A stretch of 64,000 bases of DNA, taken from NCBI RefSeq assembly GCF_900199405.1, contig NZ_LT963430.1, positions 2,883,605 to 2,947,604 on the forward strand, given 5' to 3'. The notes below the pieces were generated by a model, which searched no databases, was not told the origin of the DNA, and worked only from the letters and a program-made list of their open reading frames with translations. A program made the position numbers and the translations under genes. Origin of the DNA: Beduinella massiliensis (GTDB lineage Bacteria; Bacillota; Clostridia; Christensenellales; Aristaeellaceae). Shown piece by piece: positions 42,589-51,931 of the stretch; positions within the stretch are counted from its first letter, which is position 1; each line of letters starts with the position of its first letter.

Positions 42589-44313
42589 TTACTTCATCAG
42601 AGCTTCGCTGGCTTCGCGCAGCTTCGCGTTCAGCTCCTGCGCTTCCCCCATGTCCTTCGCGTTGGTATTGACGTACAGCTTGATCTTCGGCTCCGTGCCG
42701 GAGGGCCGGATGCAGACCCAGGCGCCGCCCTCCAGTTCAAAGTACAGCACGTCGGACTTGGGCAGATCCAGGCGGCTCCTGTTCCCCTTCGCGTCCGTGC
42801 GCTCGGAGCACAGGTAATCGCGCACGCCCAACACCTTAAGGCCCGCGAGCCCGCTCGGCGGGCTCATGCGCAGGCCCTTCATGATGGCCTGCATCTTGGC
42901 TACGCCGTCCTTGCCAGGCAGGGTGACGGAGACGACCTTCTCGACGTACGCACCATAGGTCGCGTAAATTTCCAGCAGGATGTCGTAAAGCGTCTTCCCC
43001 TGCGTCTTCGCCCAGGCCGCGGCCTCCGCGATGAGCAGCGAAGCATTGACGCCGTCCTTGTCCCGCACGAAGGTCGAGGACAGGAAACCGTAGCTCTCTT
43101 CAAAGCCGAAGACGAACGTATACGCGCCCGTATCCTCGAACTGCTGGATTTTTTCAGCGATGAACTTAAAGCCTGTCAGCGTATCGAACGTGGTCAGCCC
43201 GTAGCTTTCCGCGATCTTGCGCGCGAGCTCCGTGGAGACGACGGATTTGACGACCGCGCCGTTCTTCGGCAGCGTTCCCAGCGTCCTGCGGCTCTTGAGG
43301 ATGTAATAAAGCAGCACGCAGCCGATCTGATTGCCCGTCATGAGGTAATACTTGCCCTCGGTATCCTTGACGGCGATGCCCACGCGGTCGCAGTCCGGGT
43401 CCGTGCCGAAGATGCAGTCCGCGCCCTCGCCGTCGGCCAGCTCCATCGCCAGCTTGAACGCCGCGGGGTCCTCGGGGTTGGGCACCCGGATGGTGGAGAA
43501 ATTCGGATCGGGCAGCTCCTGCTCCTTCACGACCAGCACGTTTTCAATGCCGATTTCCGAAAGGATCCGCCGCACGGGCTTGTTGCCCGAGCCGTGCAAG
43601 GGCGTGTAGACGATCTTGAGCTCCTTGCCCGCTTTCTTCATGAGCTCCGGCTGCACGGACAGGGTCTTTACCTGCGCGATGTAGTCGTCGTCCACCTCGC
43701 GGTTGCCGATGATCTGCAAAAGCCCCGCCGCGCGGGCCTCTTCCTCGTCCATCTCCACCGCGTCCTGATAGGTGCACGCGCGGATGCGCGAGAGCACCTG
43801 ATCCGCGTATTCCGGCGGCATCTGGGCGCCGTCCTCCCAGTAGACCTTGTAGCCGTTGTACTGCGGCGGGTTGTGGCTGGCGGTAATCACGATGCCCGCT
43901 ACCGCGTGCAGATGGCGCACCGCGTAGGAGAGAACCGGCACCGGGCGCAGCTCGTCGAAGAGGTAAACGTGAATACCTTCGCGGCACAGCACCAGCGCCG
44001 CCGCCTTGGCGAACTCCGGGGACATGCGCCGGGAATCGTAAGCGATGACCACGCCCCGCTTCGGATACGACGGATCGCCCGCGTTGATGTAATCCGCAAA
44101 GCCCTTCGTCGCCCGCCGCACGTTCTGAAGGTTCATGCGGTTGGTGCCCGCGCCCAGCACGCCGCGCATGCCCGCCGTGCCGAATGAAAGCTCGGTATAG
44201 AAGCGGTCCTCGATTTCTTTTTCATCCCCCGCGATCGCTTTTAGCTCCTGAAGCGTCGCCGGGTCATCCGCAAAGTCGCGAAGCCATTTTTCGTACGTTT
44301 CCTTATACGTCAT
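42589..44313 (-). CDS. pgcA: Phosphoglucomutase/phosphomannomutase
   Basis: The 574-residue alpha-D-phosphohexomutase interconverts glucose-1- and glucose-6-phosphate. The phosphoserine loop is VITASHNPPQYNGYK, the metal site GTDPDCDRVGIA, the sugar-binding loop GFEESYGF and the phosphate clamp RPSGTEPKIKLYV. Length and domain order fit the PgcA/PGM2-like clade of Firmicutes. The ATG follows GGGAGGG. It is monocistronic. It supplies glucose-1-phosphate for cell-envelope sugars. Confidence 0.93.
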   Translation of the reverse strand: MTYKETYEKWLRDFADDPATLQELKAIAGDEKEIEDRFYTELSFGTAGMRGVLGAGTNRMNLQNVRRATKGFADYINAGDPSYPKRGVVIAYDSRRMSPEFAKAAALVLCREGIHVYLFDELRPVPVLSYAVRHLHAVAGIVITASHNPPQYNGYKVYWEDGAQMPPEYADQVLSRIRACTYQDAVEMDEEEARAAGLLQIIGNREVDDDYIAQVKTLSVQPELMKKAGKELKIVYTPLHGSGNKPVRRILSEIGIENVLVVKEQELPDPNFSTIRVPNPEDPAAFKLAMELADGEGADCIFGTDPDCDRVGIAVKDTEGKYYLMTGNQIGCVLLYYILKSRRTLGTLPKNGAVVKSVVSTELARKIAESYGLTTFDTLTGFKFIAEKIQQFEDTGAYTFVFGFEESYGFLSSTFVRDKDGVNASLLIAEAAAWAKTQGKTLYDILLEIYATYGAYVEKVVSVTLPGKDGVAKMQAIMKGLRMSPPSGLAGLKVLGVRDYLCSERTDAKGNRSRLDLPKSDVLYFELEGGAWVCIRPSGTEPKIKLYVNTNAKDMGEAQELNAKLREASEALMK

Positions 44314-44504
44314 GGAGATTCCCTCCCTTTTCGTAATTGCCCCATTCAGGCGGATAGATCAGATATAGTATAGTACAATACGGGCAAATTTTCCATCTTT
44401 TTTTGTGCGCAGCATCCCTTTTTCCCCTGCGCCCAGCTATTTGTATTTTAGGGCCTGTTGTGGTATTCTATAATGTAAGAGAAATTTGCGAAGGGGAAAT
44501 CGAT

Positions 44505-47057
44505 TTGGAGGAAACCTTCATCGTCGTGGACGGCAACAGCCTGATGCACCGGGCGTTTCACGCGCTGCCCCCGCTGACCACCAGCACGGGCGAATACACC
44601 AACGCGGTTATGGGCTTTACGAGCATGCTGCTCAAGCTCCTGGGCGAGGTGCGCCCCAACTACCTTGCCGTGGCCTTCGACATGCACGGCCCTACCTTCC
44701 GCCACGTGGACTTCGCCGATTACAAGGCGGGCAGAAAGCCCACGGCGGAGGAACTGCGCCCCCAGTTTCCCCTGCTGCGCAGGCTGCTGGACGCCATGCA
44801 GGTGGCGCAGCTGGAGCTGCCCTCCTTCGAGGCGGACGACATGCTGGGCACCGTCAGCCGTCTGTGCGAGGAGCGCTCGATCCGCGCGCTGCTGGTCACG
44901 GGCGACCGCGACGCCATGCAGCTCGTTTCCGACCGCACGCACGTGCTCTACACCAAGCGCGGTATCAGCGAAACGGTGGAGTTCGACCCCGAAACCGTGC
45001 TTTCGACGTTCGGCGTCACCCCCGCGCAGATTCCCGACCTGAAGGGCCTCATGGGCGACGCGTCGGACAACATTCCCGGCGTACCCGGCGTGGGCGAAAA
45101 GACGGCGGTCAAGCTGCTCACGGAGTACGGCAGCGTGGAGCGCGCGCTCGACGCCGCCGGGACGGACCTCAAGGGCAAACTGCGCGAGCGGATGATCGAG
45201 GGACGGACGAGCGCGCTGATGAGCAAGAAGATCGCTACCATCACGCGCGAGGTGCCCATCGAGCTGGACTGGGAAGCGTGCCGTCTGCACGACCTATCCG
45301 GCGGCGAAGCGGTGCTGGAGGAGCTGGAGATGAAATCCCTGATTCCCCGCCTGAAGGCGCTTCACGCGGAAAAGCCGAAGACCGACGCAAAAAGCACGCC
45401 CCAAACGCCCTGGCGCGAGGAAGAGGCGCTGAACACGCCGGAGGACATCCGCCGCTTTATCGACGGTCTGCCGGATATGCACGATGCGACCGTGGCCCTT
45501 TGCCTTTCCGATGCGCTGACGCTGGCCTGTCAAAACGGCGCGCGCGCGCGCATCTGCATCGCGCAGGACCTGCTCACGGACGGACTCGACCCGCAGGAGG
45601 CCATGCGCGCCCTGTCGACTCTGCTCACGGGCACGCGCGCCCTGTGCGTACACGGGGCCAAACGCCTCCTGACGCAGCTCGCGCAGTGGGGCATCGCCTG
45701 CACCGCCATCGAGGCGGACGTGCTGCTGGAAGCGTACCTGCTCGATCCGCAGCAAAAACGCTATGAAGCGCCCGAAAACGCTGCCGCGCTGTACGATCTG
45801 CACGTGGCGCAGTGCGCGAAGCTCGAAGAAGCGGGCATGCTTCCGCTCTACTACACGATTGAAATGCCGCTCATGCGCACGCTCTTTTCCATGGAGCAGG
45901 AGGGCTTCCTCGTCAATCGGGAAGAGCTGCTTCGCCTGGGCGCGGGCTACACGGAGGAGCTGGAACGTCTGCGGCAGGAGATCTACGCGCTGACGGGCGT
46001 GGAGGGCTTCAACATCGCCAGTCCCAAGCAGCTGGGGGAGGTGCTCTTCGAGCGCCTGGGCCTGCCGACGGGGCGCAAGACCAAGTCGGGCTACTCCACC
46101 GATGCGGACACGCTCGAAGCCATCGCGGACAAGCACCCCGCCATCGACAAGATTCTGAGCTACCGGCAGCTTTCCAAGCTGAACGGCACCTATGTGGAGG
46201 GTATGGTGAAGCTGATCGGGCGCGACGGGCGCATCCACACCTGGTTCGATCAGACCGCGACCGCCACGGGGCGCATTTCCTCCAACGAGCCCAACCTGCA
46301 GAATATCCCGGTGCGCACGGCGCTGGGCCGCGAGATCCGGCGCGCCTTTATTGCGCGGGAGGGCTGGCTGCTCTGCGACGCGGACTACTCGCAGATCGAA
46401 CTGCGCCTGCTCGCCCACCTTTCGCAGGACGAGGGCATGATCGAGGCCTTTTGCTCCGGACAGGACATCCACGCGCGCACGGCGGCGGAGGTCTACGGCG
46501 TGCCGCTTGAAGAGGTGACGCCCGCGATGCGCTCGGCGGCCAAAGCCGTCAACTTCGGCATCGTGTACGGCATCAGCGATTTCGGCCTGGCGCGAAATAT
46601 CGGCGTGAGCCGCCGCGAGGCGCAGGAGTTCATCGATCGTTACTTTGCGCGCTATCCGGGCGTTCACCGTTTCATGGAAAGCGCCGTGGCCAAGGGAAAG
46701 GCGCTGGGCTATTCCACGACGATGTTCGGCCGGCGGCGTCTTTTGCCGGAGCTCTCCTCGTCCAATTACAACACCCGTTCTTTCGGCGAACGCGCGGCGA
46801 TGAACACGCCCGTACAGGGCACGGCGGCGGACATCATCAAGCTCGCAATGGTCCGCGTGCACGAAGAGCTTCAAACGCGCGGCCTTCGCGCTAGGCTGAT
46901 TCTTCAGGTGCACGACGAACTGATCGTCGAGGCCCCGCCGGAGGAACAGGGCGAGGTGGTCGAGGTGCTGAAGGTCTGCATGGAAGGCGCGGCTTCCCTG
47001 TCCGTGCCGCTCGTCGCAGATGTGCACACCGGCAAGACCTGGTACGAGGCTAAATAG
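44505..47057 (+). CDS. polA: DNA polymerase I
   Basis: The product of about 850 residues has a 5' nuclease domain (FIVVDGNSLMHRAFHALPP, SFEADDMLGT, VTGDRDAMQLV, GDASDNIPGVPGVGEKTA). The middle domain, about residues 290-470, lacks the DxE and other metal-binding residues of the 3'-5' exonuclease, so it should not proofread. The polymerase domain follows: motif A DADYSQIELRLLAH, motif B RSAAKAVNFGIVYG and motif C LQVHDELIVEA. The start is TTG at 44505 with AAGGGG 8 bases upstream; earlier in-frame sequence contains a TATAAT box, so it is probably promoter. It heads polA-coaE-transglycosylase-SBP. Confidence 0.94.
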   Translation: MEETFIVVDGNSLMHRAFHALPPLTTSTGEYTNAVMGFTSMLLKLLGEVRPNYLAVAFDMHGPTFRHVDFADYKAGRKPTAEELRPQFPLLRRLLDAMQVAQLELPSFEADDMLGTVSRLCEERSIRALLVTGDRDAMQLVSDRTHVLYTKRGISETVEFDPETVLSTFGVTPAQIPDLKGLMGDASDNIPGVPGVGEKTAVKLLTEYGSVERALDAAGTDLKGKLRERMIEGRTSALMSKKIATITREVPIELDWEACRLHDLSGGEAVLEELEMKSLIPRLKALHAEKPKTDAKSTPQTPWREEEALNTPEDIRRFIDGLPDMHDATVALCLSDALTLACQNGARARICIAQDLLTDGLDPQEAMRALSTLLTGTRALCVHGAKRLLTQLAQWGIACTAIEADVLLEAYLLDPQQKRYEAPENAAALYDLHVAQCAKLEEAGMLPLYYTIEMPLMRTLFSMEQEGFLVNREELLRLGAGYTEELERLRQEIYALTGVEGFNIASPKQLGEVLFERLGLPTGRKTKSGYSTDADTLEAIADKHPAIDKILSYRQLSKLNGTYVEGMVKLIGRDGRIHTWFDQTATATGRISSNEPNLQNIPVRTALGREIRRAFIAREGWLLCDADYSQIELRLLAHLSQDEGMIEAFCSGQDIHARTAAEVYGVPLEEVTPAMRSAAKAVNFGIVYGISDFGLARNIGVSRREAQEFIDRYFARYPGVHRFMESAVAKGKALGYSTTMFGRRRLLPELSSSNYNTRSFGERAAMNTPVQGTAADIIKLAMVRVHEELQTRGLRARLILQVHDELIVEAPPEEQGEVVEVLKVCMEGAASLSVPLVADVHTGKTWYEAK

Positions 47058-47107
47058 TTTTTGCAATCTTTTCCCCTTCTGTTACGTCTTTTGAAAGGAG
47101 GCATCGT

Positions 47108-47713
47108 ATGTACCGCATCGGACTTACCGGCGGCATCGCCAGCGGCAAATCGACGGTCAGCCATTACCTGTGTCTGCTCGGAGCGCCTGTCGTCGACGCC
47201 GACGCCCTGTCCCACGCCCTGACGGCGGACGGCGGCGAGGCGTTGCCCGCAATTCGCGCGCGCTTTGGGGACGGTGTCTTTCAGGGGGAATCGCTCGACC
47301 GCCCCGCGCTTTCCGCGCTCGTGTTCTCGGACCGTTACGCGCGGCGGGATCTGGAGGCGATCGTGCATCCTCTCGTCTTTCGGGAGATCGAAAAGGAAGC
47401 GCTGAAAATTGCCGAGACGGGCGCGCCCGCGGTCGTTTTGGACGTTCCGCTGCTCTTTGAAACCGGCCTGGATCAAAAGGTCGACGAAACCTGGCTCGTC
47501 TGCGTGCCGGAATCGGAACAGATTCGCCGCGTCATGCTGCGTGACGGGCTCAGCGAGCCGGAAGCGCGCGCGCGCATTTCCAGTCAGATGTCCCTGCGCA
47601 GCAAGGTGCTGCGCGCGGACCGCGTAATTTCCACTCTGCGCACGGTCGAGGAAACGCGCCTCGAGGTGCGCGCGCTATGGGAACAGACGCTTTTTTCCCT
47701 TCGGGAAGGATAA
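47108..47713 (+). CDS. coaE: Dephospho-CoA kinase
   Basis: The 201-residue P-loop kinase performs the last step of CoA synthesis. Walker A is GLTGGIASGKSTVS, followed by VVDADALSHAL, the LIDxPLLFETGL-equivalent VLDVPLLFETGLDQ and the ARISSQM lid region. Length is normal. GAAAGGAGG lies before the ATG. The polA-coaE order is common in Firmicutes. Confidence 0.93.
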   Translation: MYRIGLTGGIASGKSTVSHYLCLLGAPVVDADALSHALTADGGEALPAIRARFGDGVFQGESLDRPALSALVFSDRYARRDLEAIVHPLVFREIEKEALKIAETGAPAVVLDVPLLFETGLDQKVDETWLVCVPESEQIRRVMLRDGLSEPEARARISSQMSLRSKVLRADRVISTLRTVEETRLEVRALWEQTLFSLREG

Positions 47714-47757
47714 TCGCGCCTTTATACAAAAGGCATCGTCAGAAAGGAGCTCCCCGC

Positions 47758-48528
47758 ATGACCCAGCAAACCCCGCCGGAGGAAACGCCGCGTCCAAGGC
47801 GCAGGCGACCGCAGCAGGCGCCGCTTATGTCCGCGCCGCTTCCGGATCAGCAGCCCTCCGCTTTCCTTCGACGCCAGGCGGCCTTCTGGGACGGCGTGCC
47901 CCTGTGGCTTCGCGCCGGCATTCTGACCCTTCTCGCGCTCGTGCTGGTGTTATCCTGCGTGCAGGTCACGCGCGCTTACATCGCGCATGAGGCGGAGCGG
48001 CGCAGGTTGGAGCAGGAAGCAGCGGAGCGCGCCAGCCACCCGCTTTACTACGCGGACCTCATCAACCGCTACGCCGCTCAAAACGAGCTGGACCCCGCGC
48101 TGGTCAGCGCGATCATCCTGTGCGAATCCAGCTTCGATCCCTCGGCGGAATCCCGGCTGGGCGCGCGCGGCCTGATGCAGCTGATGGAGCCGACGGCCGA
48201 ATGGGCCGCGGACAAGCTCGACGAGGAAGACGGCTACACGTTCGACAAGCTGTACGACCCCGAGACGAACGTGCGCTTCGGCACGTGGTACCTGGGCTAT
48301 CTCAGCCGCCGCTTTGACGGCGACATGCTCAAGGTCGTGTGCGCGTACCATGCCGGCCAGGGAAACGTGGACGCATGGCTGGAAAATCCCAAGTACAGCG
48401 CCGACGGCAAAACGCTACAGACTGTGCCCGAGGGCGGCACGGCAACATATGCGCAAAGGGTGATGAAAGCCTATGAAATCTACCGCAAATACTACTTCTC
48501 CCCGCAGCTCATCGCGCCTGCTGCGTAA
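47758..48528 (+). CDS. Membrane-anchored lytic transglycosylase (SLT domain)
   Basis: The 256-residue protein has a proline/arginine-rich cytosolic N-terminus, one membrane segment (about residues 61-82) and an SLT domain. The catalytic Glu is in ALVSAIILCESSFDPSAES, followed by GARGLMQLMEPTAEW, NVRFGTWYLGYLSRRFDG and AYHAGQGNV. It cleaves peptidoglycan glycan strands outside the membrane. The start at 47758 follows AAAGGAG. Its last 56 bases overlap the next gene, a solute-binding protein, so both are made together. Confidence 0.9.
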   Translation: MTQQTPPEETPRPRRRRPQQAPLMSAPLPDQQPSAFLRRQAAFWDGVPLWLRAGILTLLALVLVLSCVQVTRAYIAHEAERRRLEQEAAERASHPLYYADLINRYAAQNELDPALVSAIILCESSFDPSAESRLGARGLMQLMEPTAEWAADKLDEEDGYTFDKLYDPETNVRFGTWYLGYLSRRFDGDMLKVVCAYHAGQGNVDAWLENPKYSADGKTLQTVPEGGTATYAQRVMKAYEIYRKYYFSPQLIAPAA

Positions 48529-50116
48529 AATCTGCTGCGCCGCGCTGACGCTTCTGCTGCTTGCGGCGGCAGTGCCTGCGCCCGCGCTGGGCAGCTCGCT
48601 CACGGTCGCCATCGTCGCCTCCGACACGCTCGAGCTCTACCCCCTCTCCCTGCGAGAGCGCGATCCCGTGAGCATGCTCGCGCTCGTCTACGAGGGGCTG
48701 TTCACGCTGGACGACAACGAGCAGCCCGTCGGCAAGCTGGCAAAGTACTGGGAATTTGCTAACAGCGGCAAGCGTCTGGACATTACCCTGCAAAGCGGCG
48801 TCACGTTTCACAACGGCGAACCGCTGACGGCCCGCGACGTATGCGCGACGCTCGACCGCATCAAGGAACTCAGCGGCATGAACGACGACCAGGAGACGGA
48901 CATTGCGCCGGAAGAACGCGGCCTGTATCAGAGCGTAATGTACTACATCTCCGGATGGAGCGCGTCCGAAGAGGACGATCTGCAGCTTTCCATCTCGCTT
49001 CGGCGCTCCTACTACGGCGCGCTCTACGCGCTTACCTTTCCGATCCTTCCCGCCAGCGAGGTCGACCAGGCCGCGCCTGCGGGCACAGGACCCTACCGCA
49101 TCGCCCAGTACCAGCCGGGCGTGCAGCTATGGCTGACCGCCAACACCTCCTGGTGGCAGCGCACGCCGCAGGTGACCGACGTGATCGCCAACATCTATGC
49201 GGACAGTGAAAGCGTGCTCGACGCGTTTGAATCCAGCGATGTGGACGTCGCCATGACCCGTTCGCTCAACGCGACGCGTTATTCGGGCAGCCTCAACAGC
49301 TACATGATTACCTACCGTACCCGCCAGCTGGAAGTGCTGCTCATGAACCATGGCTATAAAAAGAAAGACGGATCGCTCGCGGATCTGGACATGCGCCGGG
49401 CGATCCTGATGGCCATCGACCGCGACGCGCTCGTCAAATCGGTCTATCAGAACATGGTGACGCCCGCGGGCGGACCCATCATGTCGGGCACCTGGCTGTA
49501 CAACGAAAACGCCGCGCAGGACACGTACAACCCCGATATGGCCAAGGCGCTACTGGACGGTCTGGGGTGGAAGCTGGCGGAGGACGGCAAGCGCTACAAG
49601 ACGAACAACGCCGTGCAGGGAGACGCCCTGTACTTTACCATCCTGACCTACGACGAGCCCGGCAGCAACGTGCGGCGCAACGCGGCCGAGCAGATCGCGC
49701 AGATGCTCAAGGCCGTGGGCATCAACGTCAGCGTCAACGTCCGTTCGTACGAAAGCGTCTTGGCCAATCTGGATAGCGGCAACTTTAGCCTCGTGCTCGG
49801 CGCGTTCAACCTGGATACCGTGCCCGACCCCGGCTTCATGCTGCTGAGCGGCGCGGGCGTCAAATATCCCGGCGCGAACTTCTGTCGCTACAACAGCAAG
49901 GATATGAACACGCTGATACAGGATCTGCGTAAAAGCTACGACGCGGACGCGTTCAGCGCCAAAATGTCCGAGGTACAGTACCAGTTCGCAGGCGACATCC
50001 CGTTCGCCGCGCTGTACTGGCGCACCGGCGCGCTGCTCGCCCGCGAAGCCTTCACCGAGGCACGCGACATTCGCGAGCTCGAACTTCTACGCGGTCTGGA
50101 ATCCTGGATTTACTAA
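48473..50116 (+). CDS. Family 5 solute-binding protein without cognate permeases
   Basis: The 547-residue protein has a basic N-terminus, hydrophobic segment and signal cleavage near PAPALGSS. The SBP_bac_5 fold is seen in MLALVYEGLFTLDDNEQPVGKLA, the FHNGEPLTARDVCATLDRI segment, AGTGPYRIAQYQPG and DLDMRRAILMAIDRDALV. It binds peptides, nickel or other ligands. No lipobox. It overlaps the transglycosylase gene by 56 bases in another frame and has no permease or ATPase nearby. Shared expression with a wall hydrolase suggests it could bind muropeptides. Confidence 0.82.
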   Translation: MKSTANTTSPRSSSRLLRKICCAALTLLLLAAAVPAPALGSSLTVAIVASDTLELYPLSLRERDPVSMLALVYEGLFTLDDNEQPVGKLAKYWEFANSGKRLDITLQSGVTFHNGEPLTARDVCATLDRIKELSGMNDDQETDIAPEERGLYQSVMYYISGWSASEEDDLQLSISLRRSYYGALYALTFPILPASEVDQAAPAGTGPYRIAQYQPGVQLWLTANTSWWQRTPQVTDVIANIYADSESVLDAFESSDVDVAMTRSLNATRYSGSLNSYMITYRTRQLEVLLMNHGYKKKDGSLADLDMRRAILMAIDRDALVKSVYQNMVTPAGGPIMSGTWLYNENAAQDTYNPDMAKALLDGLGWKLAEDGKRYKTNNAVQGDALYFTILTYDEPGSNVRRNAAEQIAQMLKAVGINVSVNVRSYESVLANLDSGNFSLVLGAFNLDTVPDPGFMLLSGAGVKYPGANFCRYNSKDMNTLIQDLRKSYDADAFSAKMSEVQYQFAGDIPFAALYWRTGALLAREAFTEARDIRELELLRGLESWIY

Positions 50117-50122
50117 ACATAA

Positions 50123-50162
50123 GCGCGCGGAACGAAAAAAGTTTGTTTCGCGCGCTTTTTTT
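50123..50162 (+). terminator. Terminator of the polA-SBP operon
   Basis: GCGCGCG and CGCGCGC arms enclose an A/T-rich loop and are followed by TTTTTTT. Confidence 0.85.
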
Positions 50163-50220
50163 GCGCATGAAGAGGCACGCTGCCGGGCATATTACGTTCA
50201 GGGCAAGCGGAACGAGAAAA

Positions 50221-50358
50221 CCGCGCCCGAAGAAGGACGCACCGTCAGGGCGCGGCCGGATTCGGATTCGGAGGAAAAGACGCGATATCTTCCCGCAAGG
50301 GAACAGCGTACCTTCCTCCTTCTGCCCCGGAGAGCGGCGTCATGCCGCTCTTCTTTAT
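50221..50358 (+). other. Structured intergenic region, possible small RNA
   Basis: Three hairpins follow one another: CCGCGCCC/GGGCGCGG (50221-50255), GGAGGAA/TTCCTCC (50270-50319) enclosing TTCCC-gcaa-GGGAA, and a terminator AGAGCGGC/GCCGCTCT with TTCTTTATT (50331-50358). No convincing open frame or promoter was found. The flanks 50163-50220 and 50359-50453 hold nothing I recognise. Confidence 0.4.
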
Positions 50359-50453
50359 TGCATAAACATGTAGTTTTCGCCGGACAAGCGGTATCCCGCG
50401 ATCATTTCAGGGACAAAATCCGCCCTTTTTCACCCCAGAACGCAAATTCGTCC

Positions 50454-50481
50454 TTGACAATCCCGCAAAGCGTCGTATAAT
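50454..50481 (+). promoter_or_regulatory. Promoter of the T-box-TRAP operon
   Basis: TTGACA, 16 bp, TATAAT, about 30 bases upstream of the T-box stem I. Confidence 0.85.
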
Positions 50482-50499
50482 AATGAATAACTTCATGAA

Positions 50500-50782
50500 G
50501 AAAAGCATCGACCGGGAACCCGGCCTGTGCGCTCGCTAAAGAGAGCTGCCGTTCGGTGAAAGGCAGTGCGCAGCGGCAGATGCCCTATCCTCCCGGTAGC
50601 TTGGGGCCCAAGAGGGATCCTCCCTTGCGTAAGCCTCCACGGCCAGGCAGCCGTTATCCCGCCCGCCGTTGCGCCGCTGTGCGGCAAGACGGGCTGAGCG
50701 CCGCGCCGAATGGCCGGAACGAGAGTGGTACCGCAGAGGTTTTCGCTTCTGTCTCTTACTAAGGAGACGGAAGCGCTTTTTT
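50500..50782 (+). promoter_or_regulatory. T-box leader with terminator
   Basis: Stem I base is ACCGGGA/TCCCGGT (50511-50597), with AGAGAG before the distal loop CTGCC-GTTCGGTGAAA-GGCAG. The T-box sequence GAGAGTGGTACCGC (50721-50734) is near consensus. The terminator GCTTCTGTCTC/GAGACGGAAGC plus TTTTTT ends at 50782. TGGT in the bulge predicts a tRNA with discriminator base A. The specifier lies in the loop CGGCAGAT (50574-50581); CAG, GCA, GGC and CGG are all possible readings. Confidence 0.9.
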
Positions 50783-50837
50783 GTTTCAAACGCCGCAAGG
50801 CGCTGAAAATACACGATTTGGATGGAGGATGAACTCA

Positions 50838-51818
50838 ATGAAACACATCGTCAAACTGCTCGCCCTGACGCTGGCGCTGACCCTTTGCCTCGCCGGCTCC
50901 GCTATGGCCGAAACCGTGCTGCAGCTGGGCACGACCGTCAACGAACAGGACAGCTTCCAGGTCGCGGCCGACAAGTTCGCCGAGCTGGTAGCCGAGCGCA
51001 CAGGCGGGGAATACAAGATCGAGATCTACCCCAACGGCACCCTGGGCGACGAATCTACGATGCTGGACAGCATGACCATGGGCATGCTGGACATGGGCAT
51101 CATTACCAGCGGCCCCTTTGTCAATTTCTCCGAGATGATGGGCGTGCTGGACATGCCGTTCCTGTTCGCGAGCAACGAGGAAGCCTACGCGGTGCTCGAC
51201 GGTGAAATCGGCAAGGAGCTGCTGGTTACGTTGGAGGACGCGGGCCTGAAGGGCCTTGCCTACGCGGAGCGCGGCTTCCGGAACATCACCAATTCCACGC
51301 GCCCCGTAACCTGCGCCGCAGACCTCGCAGGCCTCAAGCTGCGCGTGATGGAAAACGAAGTGTACACCGCGACCTTCTCCGCACTGGGCGTCAATGCCGT
51401 TCCCATGGCCTGGGCCGAGGCGCTGACCGCCATGCAGCAGGGCACCATCGAGGGCGAGGAGAACCCCATCAACGTGATCTACTCCTATGGCCTCTGGGAT
51501 TACAACCAGAAGTACGTGACGCTCGACCGCCACAGCTACTCCACGGCCATCATCACCATGAGCCTGGACGTGTTTAACGGCCTGGACGAAAAGACACAGC
51601 AGATCTTCGTCGAGGCCGCGCAGGAAGCCGCCGAATACGAGCGCGCCTGGGTCGCCGAGCAGGAGGCGGGGCAGATGGCCACGATCCTGGAAAAGGGCGT
51701 CGAGGTCGTCGAGGACCCGGACATGGATTCGTTCCGCGAGGCGGTTCAAAGCGTGTACGACGCCTACCCGCAGTACGCCGAATACATCTCCCGCATCCAG
51801 ACGCAGCTCTCCAAGTAA
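50838..51818 (+). CDS. dctP: TRAP transporter solute-binding subunit (DctP family)
   Basis: The 326-residue DctP-type binding protein has a signal peptide ending AGSAMAET and the family pattern FAELVAERTGGEYKIEIYPNG. This is followed by DLAGLKLRVMENEVYTATFSALGVNAVPMAWAE (the conserved Arg that binds the ligand carboxylate) and ALQQG-type QQGTIEGEENP. The start at 50838 is 9 bases after GGAGG. There is no lipobox. T-box control implies an amino acid or a carboxylate precursor as ligand; most TRAP systems carry organic acids. Confidence 0.92.
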   Translation: MKHIVKLLALTLALTLCLAGSAMAETVLQLGTTVNEQDSFQVAADKFAELVAERTGGEYKIEIYPNGTLGDESTMLDSMTMGMLDMGIITSGPFVNFSEMMGVLDMPFLFASNEEAYAVLDGEIGKELLVTLEDAGLKGLAYAERGFRNITNSTRPVTCAADLAGLKLRVMENEVYTATFSALGVNAVPMAWAEALTAMQQGTIEGEENPINVIYSYGLWDYNQKYVTLDRHSYSTAIITMSLDVFNGLDEKTQQIFVEAAQEAAEYERAWVAEQEAGQMATILEKGVEVVEDPDMDSFREAVQSVYDAYPQYAEYISRIQTQLSK

Positions 51819-51931
51819 GCCTTTGCGCGTCCGCTCCCTTCAATAAAAAGGAGGGCGGCGCGCCTGTGGAAGGGGAAAGGGACGCGCTCTTTCCCCTTTC
51901 CTTACCACCGATTGAACAGGGGGTTTCACCG

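Noticed and set aside
44403-44504. Extended N-terminus for DNA polymerase I
   Set aside because: The extra 34 codons contain a TATAAT box and no ribosome binding site; the TTG at 44505 has AAGGGG at correct spacing.
50143-50373. Small Arg-rich protein gene downstream of the SBP operon
   Set aside because: It starts inside a terminator and runs through hairpins; no ribosome binding site.
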